A DNA stretch of 51,409 bases from Cyanobium sp. FGCU6 (GCA_024958655.1 JANWUR010000027.1:1-51409), one strand, 5' to 3'. Shown: positions 41,414-49,012, counted from the first letter of the stretch. The notes: generated by a model from the sequence alone, not told the origin. Made by a program: numbers and translations.

Positions 41414-42014
41414 TCGACTCGTCGTCGATGTCTTTTGCGAGGATAGTGGCCATGAAACATTCATCCGCCATCTGATCAAGGTGATCTCTCATTCGACAGG
41501 CATTTCGACGCCAGAGTTGAGAACCCATTGCGCTCGTGGCGGGCACGGACGAGCGATCGCATCGCTGAAAGCTTGGCAGCGGGCACTGCGAACGGGACGT
41601 CAGCCACGAGGAGATGCCTTGTTGGTTCTGATCGATGCCAACAGCACAGGATGGCGGCCGATGCTGCGGCAGGTTCAGGAAGCGGTCGATGCATCTCTCT
41701 ACCCCACGGTGCTGATCGGTTGCCCAGATCCGCACGTCGAAGTGTGGTGCACGGCAGATCCAGAGGCATTTCAGGCCTTGTTCAGCGTTCCTGTGCCACA
41801 GGCACCAACGCGTTCAGGGCGTCTCGTTTATAAGCAATGGCTGGCGGATGTCTTGGATCAGGCTGGAGTTCTGGTGCTGACGGACCCGATGGAGATCTGT
41901 CTTGATCTGCTCCCAAAAATGGATATGGCAAAGGCTTGTCGAAGCAGTGATTCGCTGGGGCATCTGGTCAGTGAGCTCAGGGCCTGGCTGAATCGCAATC
42001 GTGGGGGACTTTGA
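41406..42014 (+). CDS. TOPRIM-like (DUF4276/RloB-like) partner of the ATPase
   Basis: 202 residues, start within the ATPase end. VVDVFCEDSGHETFIRHLI with Glu12 resembles the first TOPRIM strand and its metal-binding Glu; GDALLVLIDANSTGW (Asp77) resembles the second acidic motif, although it reads DAN instead of DxD; CPDPHVEVWCTADPEAFQALF resembles the conserved E-W segment of the DUF4276/RloB group. These similarities are recalled by eye and are weak one by one, but the order and the neighbour agree. Expected role: nuclease or other effector released or activated by the ATPase. Converges with moaE, 54 bp away; the right border of the island lies there. Confidence 0.6.
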   Translation: MANRLVVDVFCEDSGHETFIRHLIKVISHSTGISTPELRTHCARGGHGRAIASLKAWQRALRTGRQPRGDALLVLIDANSTGWRPMLRQVQEAVDASLYPTVLIGCPDPHVEVWCTADPEAFQALFSVPVPQAPTRSGRLVYKQWLADVLDQAGVLVLTDPMEICLDLLPKMDMAKACRSSDSLGHLVSELRAWLNRNRGGL

Positions 42015-42068
42015 TGCGGTACCTGGCCCAGTTGTTGAGTTGCGCCCGTCGAAACCGCCCTACCCCAC

Positions 42069-42524
42069 TCACCACGCCGTATTCCCCTCCACCCACGTCC
42101 CCACACCGCCGCTCCATTCGCGTTTCCAGAACGGCGCCTCATGCTTGAGCCGCTCCAGCAGCTCCTGGCCGCAGCGCTGCGCCGGTCCGCGGCGGTCGGC
42201 AGTCACCGCCACCAGCACGATCGCTTCACCCGGCCGGATGCGGCCCACCCGGTGGATCACCAGCACCGCCTCGGCACCATGGCGTTCGGCGCACGCCTGG
42301 CTCAGCTGGGCCAGCTGCATCTCGGTCATGCCGGGGTAGTGCTCCAGCTCCAGCGCCTCAAGCGGCGCGCCCGAGGCCGACGTGGCGCGCACCCGGCCGA
42401 TGAAATGGGCTTCGGCGGCCGCTGGGCCCAGGGCCTCGCCCTCCAGCTGCCGCTGCCAGCCGGCCAGGGCCTCCAGGGGCTCGAACGGCTGGTCGCACAG
42501 CTGGATCGTGCAGGGGTTGGTCAT
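42069..42524 (-). CDS. moaE: Molybdopterin synthase catalytic subunit
   Basis: 151 residues from the ATG at 42524; the frame runs on upstream but without family similarity. MoaE adds two sulfurs to cyclic pyranopterin monophosphate. AEAHFIGRVRATSASGAPLE, ELEHYPGMTEMQLAQL, VLVIHRVGRIRPGEAIVLVAV and ERLKHEAPFWKREW are the usual signatures, including the lysine pair near the active site. moaD lies 43 bp upstream on the same strand, as expected for the heterotetramer. It converges with the TOPRIM-like gene of the defence island. Confidence 0.96.
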   Translation of the reverse strand: MTNPCTIQLCDQPFEPLEALAGWQRQLEGEALGPAAAEAHFIGRVRATSASGAPLEALELEHYPGMTEMQLAQLSQACAERHGAEAVLVIHRVGRIRPGEAIVLVAVTADRRGPAQRCGQELLERLKHEAPFWKREWSGGVGTWVEGNTAW

Positions 42525-42567
42525 GGACTGGGTCGGTGGCGAAGGTTCGGGGACGGCGGCCAGACGG

Positions 42568-42843
42568 TCAGCCGCCGCTGATCGGTGGCAGGAAGGCCAG
42601 CTCGTCGCCGTCGGCCAGGGGCGCATCGGGCGCGGCGAAGGCCTGATTGATCGCCACGCGGATGCCCTGGGGGAGGGCGTCGGCCTGGCCAGCGCGGGCC
42701 GTCTCAGCCTCGACGCCATCGGACAGCCGCAGCTGCCGCCAGAGCGAGCGGGGTGTCGCGGGCAGCTCATCGGCGGCCACCAGCCGCTCACTCCAGCCGG
42801 CCCGCTCGCGCAGCGAGGCGAACAGTTTCACCTGAATGGGCAT
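42568..42843 (-). CDS. moaD: Molybdopterin synthase sulfur carrier subunit
   Basis: 91 residues from ATG 42843, a ubiquitin-like fold. IQVKLFASLRERAGWSERLV begins the protein, and it ends with LADGDELAFLPPISGG; the C-terminal Gly-Gly is the site of thiocarboxylation that delivers sulfur to MoaE. The middle is slightly longer than in E. coli MoaD (81 residues). It precedes moaE by 43 bp on the same strand. Confidence 0.94.
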   Translation of the reverse strand: MPIQVKLFASLRERAGWSERLVAADELPATPRSLWRQLRLSDGVEAETARAGQADALPQGIRVAINQAFAAPDAPLADGDELAFLPPISGG

Positions 42844-43031
42844 GGCTGGCGGGGAGCGGTGACGACCAGCCTCCCGCGTTATCGACCTCGCCGGCCGCAG
42901 CATCGCCCTCAGGCCGCCATGGGGCATCCCCTGCATCGCTGCCTCGGTGGCGACGGTTTTTGTCGACTCCCAACTGGCGACGCGATCCCGACTACGAGCA
43001 GCTCGACCCCAGCGCCGCCCATCGCGAGCGA

Positions 43032-43526
43032 CTAGCGGGGAGGGGTGACGCCAGGGCAGGGGTTGGCGCCGTACATCCCGGTCAGTTTCTGCACGCCCAT
43101 GGCATAGGTCTGCTGGGCCGCCGCCGCACCACCGCTGGCCGCTGCCGACTGCAGCTTGCCGGCGAACTGCTGGCAGGCCTGCTGTTGCTCAGCGCTGGCC
43201 GCCGCCGGCGTCGCCGTGGCCGCTGGAGCTGCCGTCGTAGAGGCCGGAGCACCGGGGGTGCCGCTGGCGGTTGGGGCCGGGATGTCGCCGCAGGGATTTT
43301 CGCCGAAGCGCTGCACCAGCTGCAGCACGCCCTGCTGATACACCTGCTGGGCCATGGCTGGATTGCCGCTGGCCTGCTGCAGCTTGCCGGCGAACTCCTG
43401 GCAGGCCCGCCGTTCCTGGGCGCGGCGGACCAGAGGCCCGGCGCTGGCGGGACCGGGCAGCGCAGCGCTCAGCAGCCCGGTGAGCAGCAGCACGGGCAGG
43501 GGGCGGAGCAGCCGTGGGGACGCCAT
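43032..43526 (-). CDS. Secreted protein with two tandem Cys-containing repeats
   Basis: 164 residues from ATG 43526 (a TTG one codon earlier is also open). A signal peptide (LLRPLPVLLLTGLLSAALPGPASA) is followed by two copies of a roughly 40-residue unit: RRACQEFAGKLQQASGNP...VLQLVQRFGENPCGD and QQACQQFAGKLQSAAASG...VQKLTGMYGANPCPG. Each unit has one Cys at its start (ACQ-FAGKLQ) and one near its end (NPC), so two disulfides are likely after export. An Ala/Thr/Pro linker joins them. I do not recognise the family. It sits between moaD and moaB without obvious functional link. Confidence 0.7.
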   Translation of the reverse strand: MASPRLLRPLPVLLLTGLLSAALPGPASAGPLVRRAQERRACQEFAGKLQQASGNPAMAQQVYQQGVLQLVQRFGENPCGDIPAPTASGTPGAPASTTAAPAATATPAAASAEQQQACQQFAGKLQSAAASGGAAAAQQTYAMGVQKLTGMYGANPCPGVTPPR

Positions 43527-43630
43527 CAACGCAGCTGTGGAGGGTGGATGCGGGGAACACTACGGCGCTCATCGCGGCGGAGGCGTCCGGCATGGCGACG
43601 GCAGCCAGGCGGCCCCCGGCCTCCCCGACA

Positions 43631-44164
43631 ATGGGCGCAGCCTGCCTGATCCGCACCGTGAGCCTCGCCATCGCCCTGCTCACGGTGTCGGACACGCGCA
43701 CCCTGGCGGACGACCCGAGCGGCGACGCCCTGCAGCGGCGCCTGGAAGGGGCCGGCCACCACCTGGTGGAGCGCGCATTGGTAGCCGACAACCGCTACGC
43801 CATCCGCGCCGTGGTCAGCCACTGGATCGCCGAGGAAGGGGTTCAGGTGGTGATCAGCAGCGGCGGTACCGGCCTCACCGGCCGGGACGGCACGCCGGAG
43901 GCGGTGGCGCCCCTGCTGGATAAGACGATCGACGGCTTCGGCGAGCTGTTCCGCGTGCTCTCGTTCGAAACGATCGGCACCAGCAGCCTGCAGAGCCGCT
44001 GCCTGGCCGGGGTGGCCAACGGCACCGTGATCTTCGTGCTGCCAGGCTCCCTCGATGCGGTGCAGACCGCCTGGGACCGGCTGATCGCCGCCCAGCTCGA
44101 CGCCGCCACCCGTCCCTGCAACCTGGTGCAGCTGCTGCCGCGGCTGCGGGAGCCTCCCGCCTGA
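43631..44164 (+). CDS. moaB: Molybdenum cofactor biosynthesis protein MoaB (MogA-like adenylyltransferase)
   Basis: 177 residues from ATG 43631, which gives the same N-terminal length as E. coli MoaB; a GTG at 43658 is the alternative. MoaB/MogA adenylates molybdopterin before MoeA inserts molybdenum. IALLTVSDTRTLADDPSGDAL, ALVADNRYAIRAVV, VVISSGGTGLTGRDGTPEAV and FRVLSFETIGTSSLQSRCLAG are typical, and the C-terminal DAATRPCNLVQLLP is the usual MoaB end. The permease gene starts 2 bp after its stop on the same strand. Confidence 0.94.
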   Translation: MGAACLIRTVSLAIALLTVSDTRTLADDPSGDALQRRLEGAGHHLVERALVADNRYAIRAVVSHWIAEEGVQVVISSGGTGLTGRDGTPEAVAPLLDKTIDGFGELFRVLSFETIGTSSLQSRCLAGVANGTVIFVLPGSLDAVQTAWDRLIAAQLDAATRPCNLVQLLPRLREPPA

Positions 44165-44166
44165 CC

Positions 44167-44907
44167 ATGGCCCTCACGGCCGCGCTGGCCCTGGTGGCCT
44201 TCTTTTATGCCTCGGTGGGGCATGCCGGCGCTTCGGGCTACATCGCCGTGCTGGCCCTGGCCGGCTGGCCGGTGGCGGCGATCAAGCCCCTGGCCCTGCT
44301 GCTCAACACCCTGGTGGCCGCCGTGGGTTGCTGGAACTTCCTGCGGGCCGGCCACTGGCCGGGGCAGCGGTTCTGGCCCGTGTATGCGCTGGCGGTGCCG
44401 GCCGCCTTCCTCGGTGGGGGCTGGGCGGTGCCGGGACCCTGGCTGCAGCGGCTCGTCGGCCTGGTGCTGCTCGCCTCCGCCTGGCGGCTGGGGCGCCGAA
44501 CACAGGATCCGGCGAGCCTGCGCCCCACCAGCGCCGTGCTGCTGGCGGCCACCGGTGGCGGGCTCGGTCTGCTGGCGGGGCTCACCGGCACCGGCGGTGG
44601 CGTATTCCTCACGCCGCTGCTGCTGCTCTGCCGCTGGTGCACCACCCGTCAGGCGGCGGCGGTCTCGGTGCTGTTCATCCTGCTGAACTCCGTGGCGGGA
44701 CTGGCCGGACTGCTGCTGGCCCGTCCGGCCCAGGTGGCGGCCGTGCTGCAGCCCGGCCTGCTGGTGTGGGTGGCGGTGGTGCTGCCGGCCGGGGCCCTGG
44801 GCTCACGGCTCGGAAGCCGTCACTGGCCGCTGACCTGGATCCGGCGCTGCCTGGCCGGCGTGCTGGTGCTCGCGGGCCTGAAGCTGCTGGGACTGAGGCT
44901 GGGTTGA
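44167..44907 (+). CDS. TauE/SafE-family membrane permease
   Basis: 246 residues with about seven or eight hydrophobic helices. The FFYASVGHAGASGYIAVLAL start and the second-half repeat GLGLLAGLTGTGGGVFLTPLLLL are the two half-motifs of the TauE/SafE (sulfite exporter) family. Substrates of this family vary (sulfite, sulfoacetate and others). It begins 2 bp after moaB and belongs to the same transcription unit, so transport of an anion related to molybdate/sulfur handling is a reasonable guess, but only a guess. It converges with moaA (9 bp gap). Confidence 0.88.
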   Translation: MALTAALALVAFFYASVGHAGASGYIAVLALAGWPVAAIKPLALLLNTLVAAVGCWNFLRAGHWPGQRFWPVYALAVPAAFLGGGWAVPGPWLQRLVGLVLLASAWRLGRRTQDPASLRPTSAVLLAATGGGLGLLAGLTGTGGGVFLTPLLLLCRWCTTRQAAAVSVLFILLNSVAGLAGLLLARPAQVAAVLQPGLLVWVAVVLPAGALGSRLGSRHWPLTWIRRCLAGVLVLAGLKLLGLRLG

Positions 44908-44916
44908 CCCTGCCGC

Positions 44917-45957
44917 TCAGCCCCCCAGACGGGCCATCTCCACATGGGGCATCGGACGCGGCAGCGGGGCTTCGCCCCGTTCCTCGCTGGCGCGATCGGC
45001 GCGTTGCCGCCACAGGGAGGCGATCGCTTCCCGCAGGGCCGCGGCCGGGCAGCCAGGCGCCAGCCAGGGCCGCAGATCGAGGCCGCTGCCCGGTGGGGCG
45101 AACAGACAGGTGTAGGCGAAGCCATCGGCGGTGACGCGCAGGCGGTTGCAGTCGCCGCAGAAGGGGGCGCTGATCGAGGCCACCGTGGCCAGCACGCCAC
45201 CGCCATCGCGGTAGCGCCAGCGGCTGGCGGTGCCGTGGCGGCCGCGGCCGAGGGGCTCCAGCGGCCAGCGCTCGCCGATGCGGGCCACCATCTCGGCGGC
45301 CGGCAGCACGGCCTCAGGCCGCCAGCCGTTGCGGTTGCCCACGTCCATGAATTCGATCAGGCGCAGTTCCACGCCCCGCTCGCGGGCCAGGCCCGCCAGG
45401 GGCAGCAGTTCGTCGGCGTTGGCGCCGCGCTGGATCACGGCATTGAGCTTCAGGGCTCCCTGCGCCGGATCGAAGCCGGCGGCCCGGGCGTGCTCGATCG
45501 CCGCCAGCACCCGCTCCAGCGCCCGCGTGCCGGCGGTGGCATCCGCCAGGCCGGCCATGCGCGCCACGCTGGCGCCGGTGGTGCCATCGAGGCTGAGGGT
45601 GAGCCGGTCGAGCCCGGCCTGCCGCAGCGCCCGCGCCCGTTCCGCCGTGAGCAGCAGACCGTTGCTGGTGAGCGCCAGCTCGCGCAGGCCGCCTTGGCGC
45701 AGGGGCTGTACCGACTCGATCAGCGCCTCCAGATCCGGATGGAGCAGCGGTTCGCCGCCGGTGAGGCGCAGGCTCCGGGCCCCCAGCGCCACCGCCGCCG
45801 CCACCACGGCCCGCCGCTGCTCGAGGGTGAGCAGCCCCGGGGGGTCCTGGCCATCGGGGAGGCAGTAGGGGCAGGCCAGGTTGCAGCGGGCCGTGAGCGA
45901 GAGGCGAAGCACCCCCAGGGGGCGGCCGTGCCGGTCGCTGGGATGGGGGTCGGCCAT
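44917..45957 (-). CDS. moaA: GTP 3',8-cyclase (radical SAM, MoaA)
   Basis: 346 residues. The radical SAM cluster is LTARCNLACPYCLPDG (CxxxCxxC). Further signatures are LRLTGGEPLLHPDLEAL, RLTLSLDG and, for the second 4Fe-4S cluster, FCGDCNRLRVTADGFAYTCLF. The protein ends with a free Gly-Gly (ARLGG), the conserved C-terminal dipeptide needed for catalysis. It makes the first committed intermediate of molybdopterin from GTP; MoaC acts next. Its start is 73 bp from the divergent molybdoenzyme gene, whose gap holds a TTGACA at 45994. Confidence 0.96.
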   Translation of the reverse strand: MADPHPSDRHGRPLGVLRLSLTARCNLACPYCLPDGQDPPGLLTLEQRRAVVAAAVALGARSLRLTGGEPLLHPDLEALIESVQPLRQGGLRELALTSNGLLLTAERARALRQAGLDRLTLSLDGTTGASVARMAGLADATAGTRALERVLAAIEHARAAGFDPAQGALKLNAVIQRGANADELLPLAGLARERGVELRLIEFMDVGNRNGWRPEAVLPAAEMVARIGERWPLEPLGRGRHGTASRWRYRDGGGVLATVASISAPFCGDCNRLRVTADGFAYTCLFAPPGSGLDLRPWLAPGCPAAALREAIASLWRQRADRASEERGEAPLPRPMPHVEMARLGG

Positions 45958-46030
45958 GGAGGGCAGGCTAGAAACCGACCGGGCTTCTTAGGCTTGACAA
46001 CCTTCCGCGCCAGCGGCGAACGAGGCAGCC

Positions 46031-48256
46031 ATGGCTGATCCCGACCTGCCTTCCTCCGGCGGCGGCTGGCCGCTGATCGACGGCTGGGCCCGCGCCACCC
46101 TCTCCCCGAATGGCCCCCGCCTGTGGCAGACGCTGAACCACAAGAGCGCCTGCCTCTCCTGCGCCTGGGGCACCGGCGGCCAGAACGGCGGCTTCCGCGA
46201 TGAACTGGGCGAACCGCTGCAGCGCTGCCTCAAGAGCGTGGAGGCGATCGCCGCGGAACTGCAACCGGCGGTGGACCCCAACGTGTTCGCCGGCCGCAGC
46301 CTGCACGAGCTGCAGCAGCTCAGCTCCGCCGCCTGCGATCGGCTCGGGCGGCTGGATCGGCCCCTGATCCGGCGCGAGGGCAAGGGTCACTACGAACCGA
46401 TCGGCTGGGAGGAGGTGTTCAGCCTGCTGGAGGCGGCGTTCCGCTGCCCGCCGGAGCGCCTGGCCTCCTACAGCTCCGGCCGCTCGTCCAACGAGGCCGC
46501 CTACCTGCTGCAGCTGATGCTGCGCGCCCTGGGTTCCAACAACCTGGCCGACTGCTCCGACCTCTGCCACGCCCCCTCCTCGATCGGCCTGCGCCAGGCC
46601 CTCGGCAGCGGCACCTCGAACGTGAACCTGGAGGGCCTGCACCAGGCCGACTGCGTGGTGCTGGTGGGCTCCAATGCCCCGGCCAACCATCCGCGGCTGA
46701 TGAACGAGCTGATCCGGCTGCGCGAGCGCGGCGGCACGGTGATCGTGATCAACCCGGTGCTGGAGGTGGGGCTGCAGCGCTTCGGCTCGCCCGCCTTCCC
46801 GATCCGCTCGCTGCTGCAGGGCTCGGAGATCGCCTCGATCTGCCTGCAGCCGATCCCCGGCTCGGATACGGCGGTGTTCCTGGGCATCCAGAAGGCGCTG
46901 CTGGAGCAGGGCGGCATCGCCTGGGAGCTGGTGAAAGGCTGCAGCGAGGGCTGGGAGGGGTTGATCGCCCAGCTCGAGGCCACGCCCTGGGAGGCGATCA
47001 CCGCCTGCTGCGGCCTGAGCCGCGAGGAGCTGGAACTCTGCGCGGCCCGCCTGCGCGCCAGCCGCGCCGCCGTGTTCGCCTGGGCGATGGGCATCACCCA
47101 CCACGCCAACGGCGTCGACAACGTGCAGGCGATCGTCAACACCGCTGTGCTCAGCGGCCACATCGGCCGTCCGGGCGCCGGCACGATGCCGATCCGGGGC
47201 CATTCGAACGTGCAGGGCTTCGGATCGATGGGGGTGACGGTGCACCTCGGCCCGGAGCTGCGCCAGGCCCTGGAACAGCTGCTCGGCCAGCCCCTGAGCC
47301 CGCGCCAGGGCTACGACACCCGCGCCCTGATCGAGGCCGCCGATGCCGGCAGCGTCGACACCCTGTTCTGTCTGGGCGGCAACCTGTTCGGCGCCAACCC
47401 CGACAGCACCCAGGCCGCCCGCGCCCTCGGCCGCATCGACACGGTGGCGTACCTGGCCACCAAGCCCAACACCGGCCACTTCCACGGCCTCGGCGCCCGC
47501 CAGACCCTGCTGCTGCCGGTGTTCAACCGGTTCGAGACCCCCCACCGCACCACGGTGGAGTCGGGCAACAACTGGGTGCGCCTGAACGACCCGGGCCGCA
47601 GCCACCTGCGCAGCGACCAGCTCCGCAGCGAGGTGCACATCCTGGTGGAGCTGGCCCACCGCCTGCTGGGCGACACGCCGATCGCCTGGAGCCGTCTGCA
47701 CGACAGCGCCTACGTGCGCGAGCTGATCGCCCGCACCGTGCCGGGCTACGGCCCGATGGCCGGCATCGACGCCAGCCGGCGGGAGTTCGAGGTGCAGGGC
47801 CGGGTGCTGAGCGAGCCCCGCTTCGCCACGCCCAGCGGCCGGGCCCGGCTGGCGGCCACGTCGCTGCCGGAGCTGACGCTGCCGCCGCCGGAGCATTTCG
47901 GCGGCCTGGCCGCTGGCGAGCGTGGCCTGGTGCTGAGCCTGATCACCGCCCGCAGCTACGGCCAGCACAACACCGTCGTCTACAAGGAGGGCGACAGCTA
48001 TCGGGGCATGCCCCACCGCCACACGATCCTGATGAACCGCGACGACCTGGCCCGGGCCGGCTGGCGCGCCCATCAGCGCGTGGACGTGCAGGGCGAGGCG
48101 GGTGTTCTTGAGGGCGTCGAGATCATCCCCGGCGAGATCCGCGCCGGAGCGGCGCTGATGTTCTACCCTGAAGCCAACGTGCTGATGCGGGCCGTCTGCG
48201 ATCCCCGCAGCGGCACGCCGGCCTTCAAGCGGGTGCCGGTGCTGGTGCGGGGCTGA
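46031..48256 (+). CDS. FdhF/YdeP-type molybdopterin oxidoreductase
   Basis: 741 residues. The fold is the molybdopterin oxidoreductase (DMSO reductase) family: SSGRSSNEAAYLLQLMLRAL, SDLCHAPSSIGLRQALGSGT (Cys as probable Mo ligand), VLVGSNAPANHPRLMNEL, WAMGITHHANGVDNVQAIV, IRGHSNVQGFGSMGVT, and the C-terminal dinucleotide-binding segment SLITARSYGQHNTVVYKEGDSYRGM, which matches the YdeP branch. The N-terminus lacks the four-Cys Fe-S motif of formate dehydrogenases; only CLSCAWGTGGQ is present. Substrate unknown. It is the likely user of the neighbouring moa/moe cofactor genes. Confidence 0.9.
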   Translation: MADPDLPSSGGGWPLIDGWARATLSPNGPRLWQTLNHKSACLSCAWGTGGQNGGFRDELGEPLQRCLKSVEAIAAELQPAVDPNVFAGRSLHELQQLSSAACDRLGRLDRPLIRREGKGHYEPIGWEEVFSLLEAAFRCPPERLASYSSGRSSNEAAYLLQLMLRALGSNNLADCSDLCHAPSSIGLRQALGSGTSNVNLEGLHQADCVVLVGSNAPANHPRLMNELIRLRERGGTVIVINPVLEVGLQRFGSPAFPIRSLLQGSEIASICLQPIPGSDTAVFLGIQKALLEQGGIAWELVKGCSEGWEGLIAQLEATPWEAITACCGLSREELELCAARLRASRAAVFAWAMGITHHANGVDNVQAIVNTAVLSGHIGRPGAGTMPIRGHSNVQGFGSMGVTVHLGPELRQALEQLLGQPLSPRQGYDTRALIEAADAGSVDTLFCLGGNLFGANPDSTQAARALGRIDTVAYLATKPNTGHFHGLGARQTLLLPVFNRFETPHRTTVESGNNWVRLNDPGRSHLRSDQLRSEVHILVELAHRLLGDTPIAWSRLHDSAYVRELIARTVPGYGPMAGIDASRREFEVQGRVLSEPRFATPSGRARLAATSLPELTLPPPEHFGGLAAGERGLVLSLITARSYGQHNTVVYKEGDSYRGMPHRHTILMNRDDLARAGWRAHQRVDVQGEAGVLEGVEIIPGEIRAGAALMFYPEANVLMRAVCDPRSGTPAFKRVPVLVRG

Positions 48257-48264
48257 GCCGGGGC

Positions 48265-48331
48265 TCAGGCCGGCCCGTCGGGCACGAAGCGATCACGCAC
48301 GTCGCCGCGGTGGAGGGCAGCCAGGCCTCCT
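48265..48331 (-). pseudogene. 3' fragment of a lost gene (about 21 codons)
   Basis: On the minus strand GLAALHRGDVRDRFVPDGPA is followed by a stop at 48265-48267, with codon use like the high-GC neighbours. Going upstream the frame meets a stop at once (TGA, about 48329-48331), exactly where the sequence turns A/T-rich. It looks like the surviving C-terminus of a native gene cut off by the insertion on the right. The identity of the lost gene is not recognised. Confidence 0.35.
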
Positions 48332-48349
48332 CAATGAACGCGTATAGGC

Positions 48350-48838
48350 GAACCCGTTTAAGACGACAGGATCTTGCACCGGGATTCCAGAAACCATTGC
48401 CACAAAAGGAGTCTGGCCATGGTGCCGGCTGGATTTCTTGGTGATAGGCTGCAAAAGGAGCCAAAATCAAGTTTTAGGCGGAACCGTCCATTCAGAGCTC
48501 GAAGGATCGTAAAAACAGGGCAAGAATGTTTACCATTAGATTAGTGGTCTTGAAATAAATATCTTAGCGATCTCCTCTTTACAAATTGTGGGCTTGCTTA
48601 GCAGGAAAGATCAAACATAGAAGAATTCGTTAAATCAGGCTTGGACGGCCCCACCCAACGCTATGTAACACAGTGAACACATCTTAGGCGGATCCGCATA
48701 AGATGCGGCGACGCCCCCCCTTTGAGGCATGAGATCCGTTGTGCCGCAAGTCTTCTGATGGCTGCAAGCCGTGCGAGAGCTGCGTCTTAGGCGGACAGCC
48801 AAGGCAATCGGTGCGTCTTAGGCGGATCCGCCCAAAGA
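48350..48838. repeat. Family of about 22 bp palindromes (TCTTAGGCGGATCCGCMTAAGA)
   Basis: Five related sequences: TATAGGCGAACCCGTTTAAGA (about 48350-48370), TTTTAGGCGGAACCGTCC (about 48473), TCTTAGGCGGATCCGCATAAGA (48682-48703, palindromic except for one base pair), TCTTAGGCGGACAGCC (48785-48800) and TCTTAGGCGGATCCGCC (48817-48833). They are not the cyanobacterial HIP1 octamer. Their role is unknown; protein binding sites or remnants of small mobile elements are possible. Confidence 0.7.
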
Positions 48839-48841
48839 GTA

Positions 48842-48980
48842 GTTGCTTTGACCGTGATTCTACGGTTGTTGGGGGTGCTTAGAATCTCTGCACGGCAAAG
48901 CAACACCCGCTGCAACCGACACCCACCAAACGCTAACCGCCCGACGCTCGAAGAGCGGAGGTGCGGTTGAGCTCAATATT
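48842..48980 (+). repeat. 139 bp direct repeat, copy 1
   Basis: Identical over all 139 bases to 51218-51356. It can fold into two hairpins. Hairpin 1: GTTGCTTTG (48842-48850) with CAAAGCAAC (48896-48904), an unpaired A, CCGTG with CACGG, and ATTCTA with TAGAAT. Hairpin 2: GCTAACCGC (48932-48940) with GCGGTTGAGC (48963-48972) and a bulged G. The second contains GTTGAGC at 48966, which fits the integron core GTTRRRY. No protein is encoded. This copy precedes the cassette with the methyltransferase gene. Confidence 0.95.
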
Positions 48981-49012
48981 AGACTGAAAGAAGCAAGTCT
49001 GAACAGTACTAT

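Noticed and set aside
42753..43649. 298-codon + strand frame across moaD and the two-repeat protein, including RRFLSTPNWRRDPDYEQL around 42950
   Set aside because: Both ends are antisense to real genes; the short middle part looks protein-like but has no start codon of its own and no family match.
45994..45999. TTGACA as a -35 element for the molybdoenzyme gene
   Set aside because: No -10 element at the right spacing, and the gap to the start codon is only 31 bp; kept as a note under moaA only.
48307..48333. VEGSQASS reading on the + strand, identical to eight residues of the MoeA C-terminus
   Set aside because: The match does not extend beyond those residues on either side, and the minus-strand reading gives a better gene end; probably chance.
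48418..48543. 41-codon frame starting ATG GTG CCG in the gene-free stretch
   Set aside because: Too short, no similarity, and it reads through one of the palindromic repeats.
48653..48659. ACCCAAC as a further attC arm (fits RYYYAAC)
   Set aside because: No complementary GTTGGGT core or paired arms at a suitable distance; the heptamer alone is too common.
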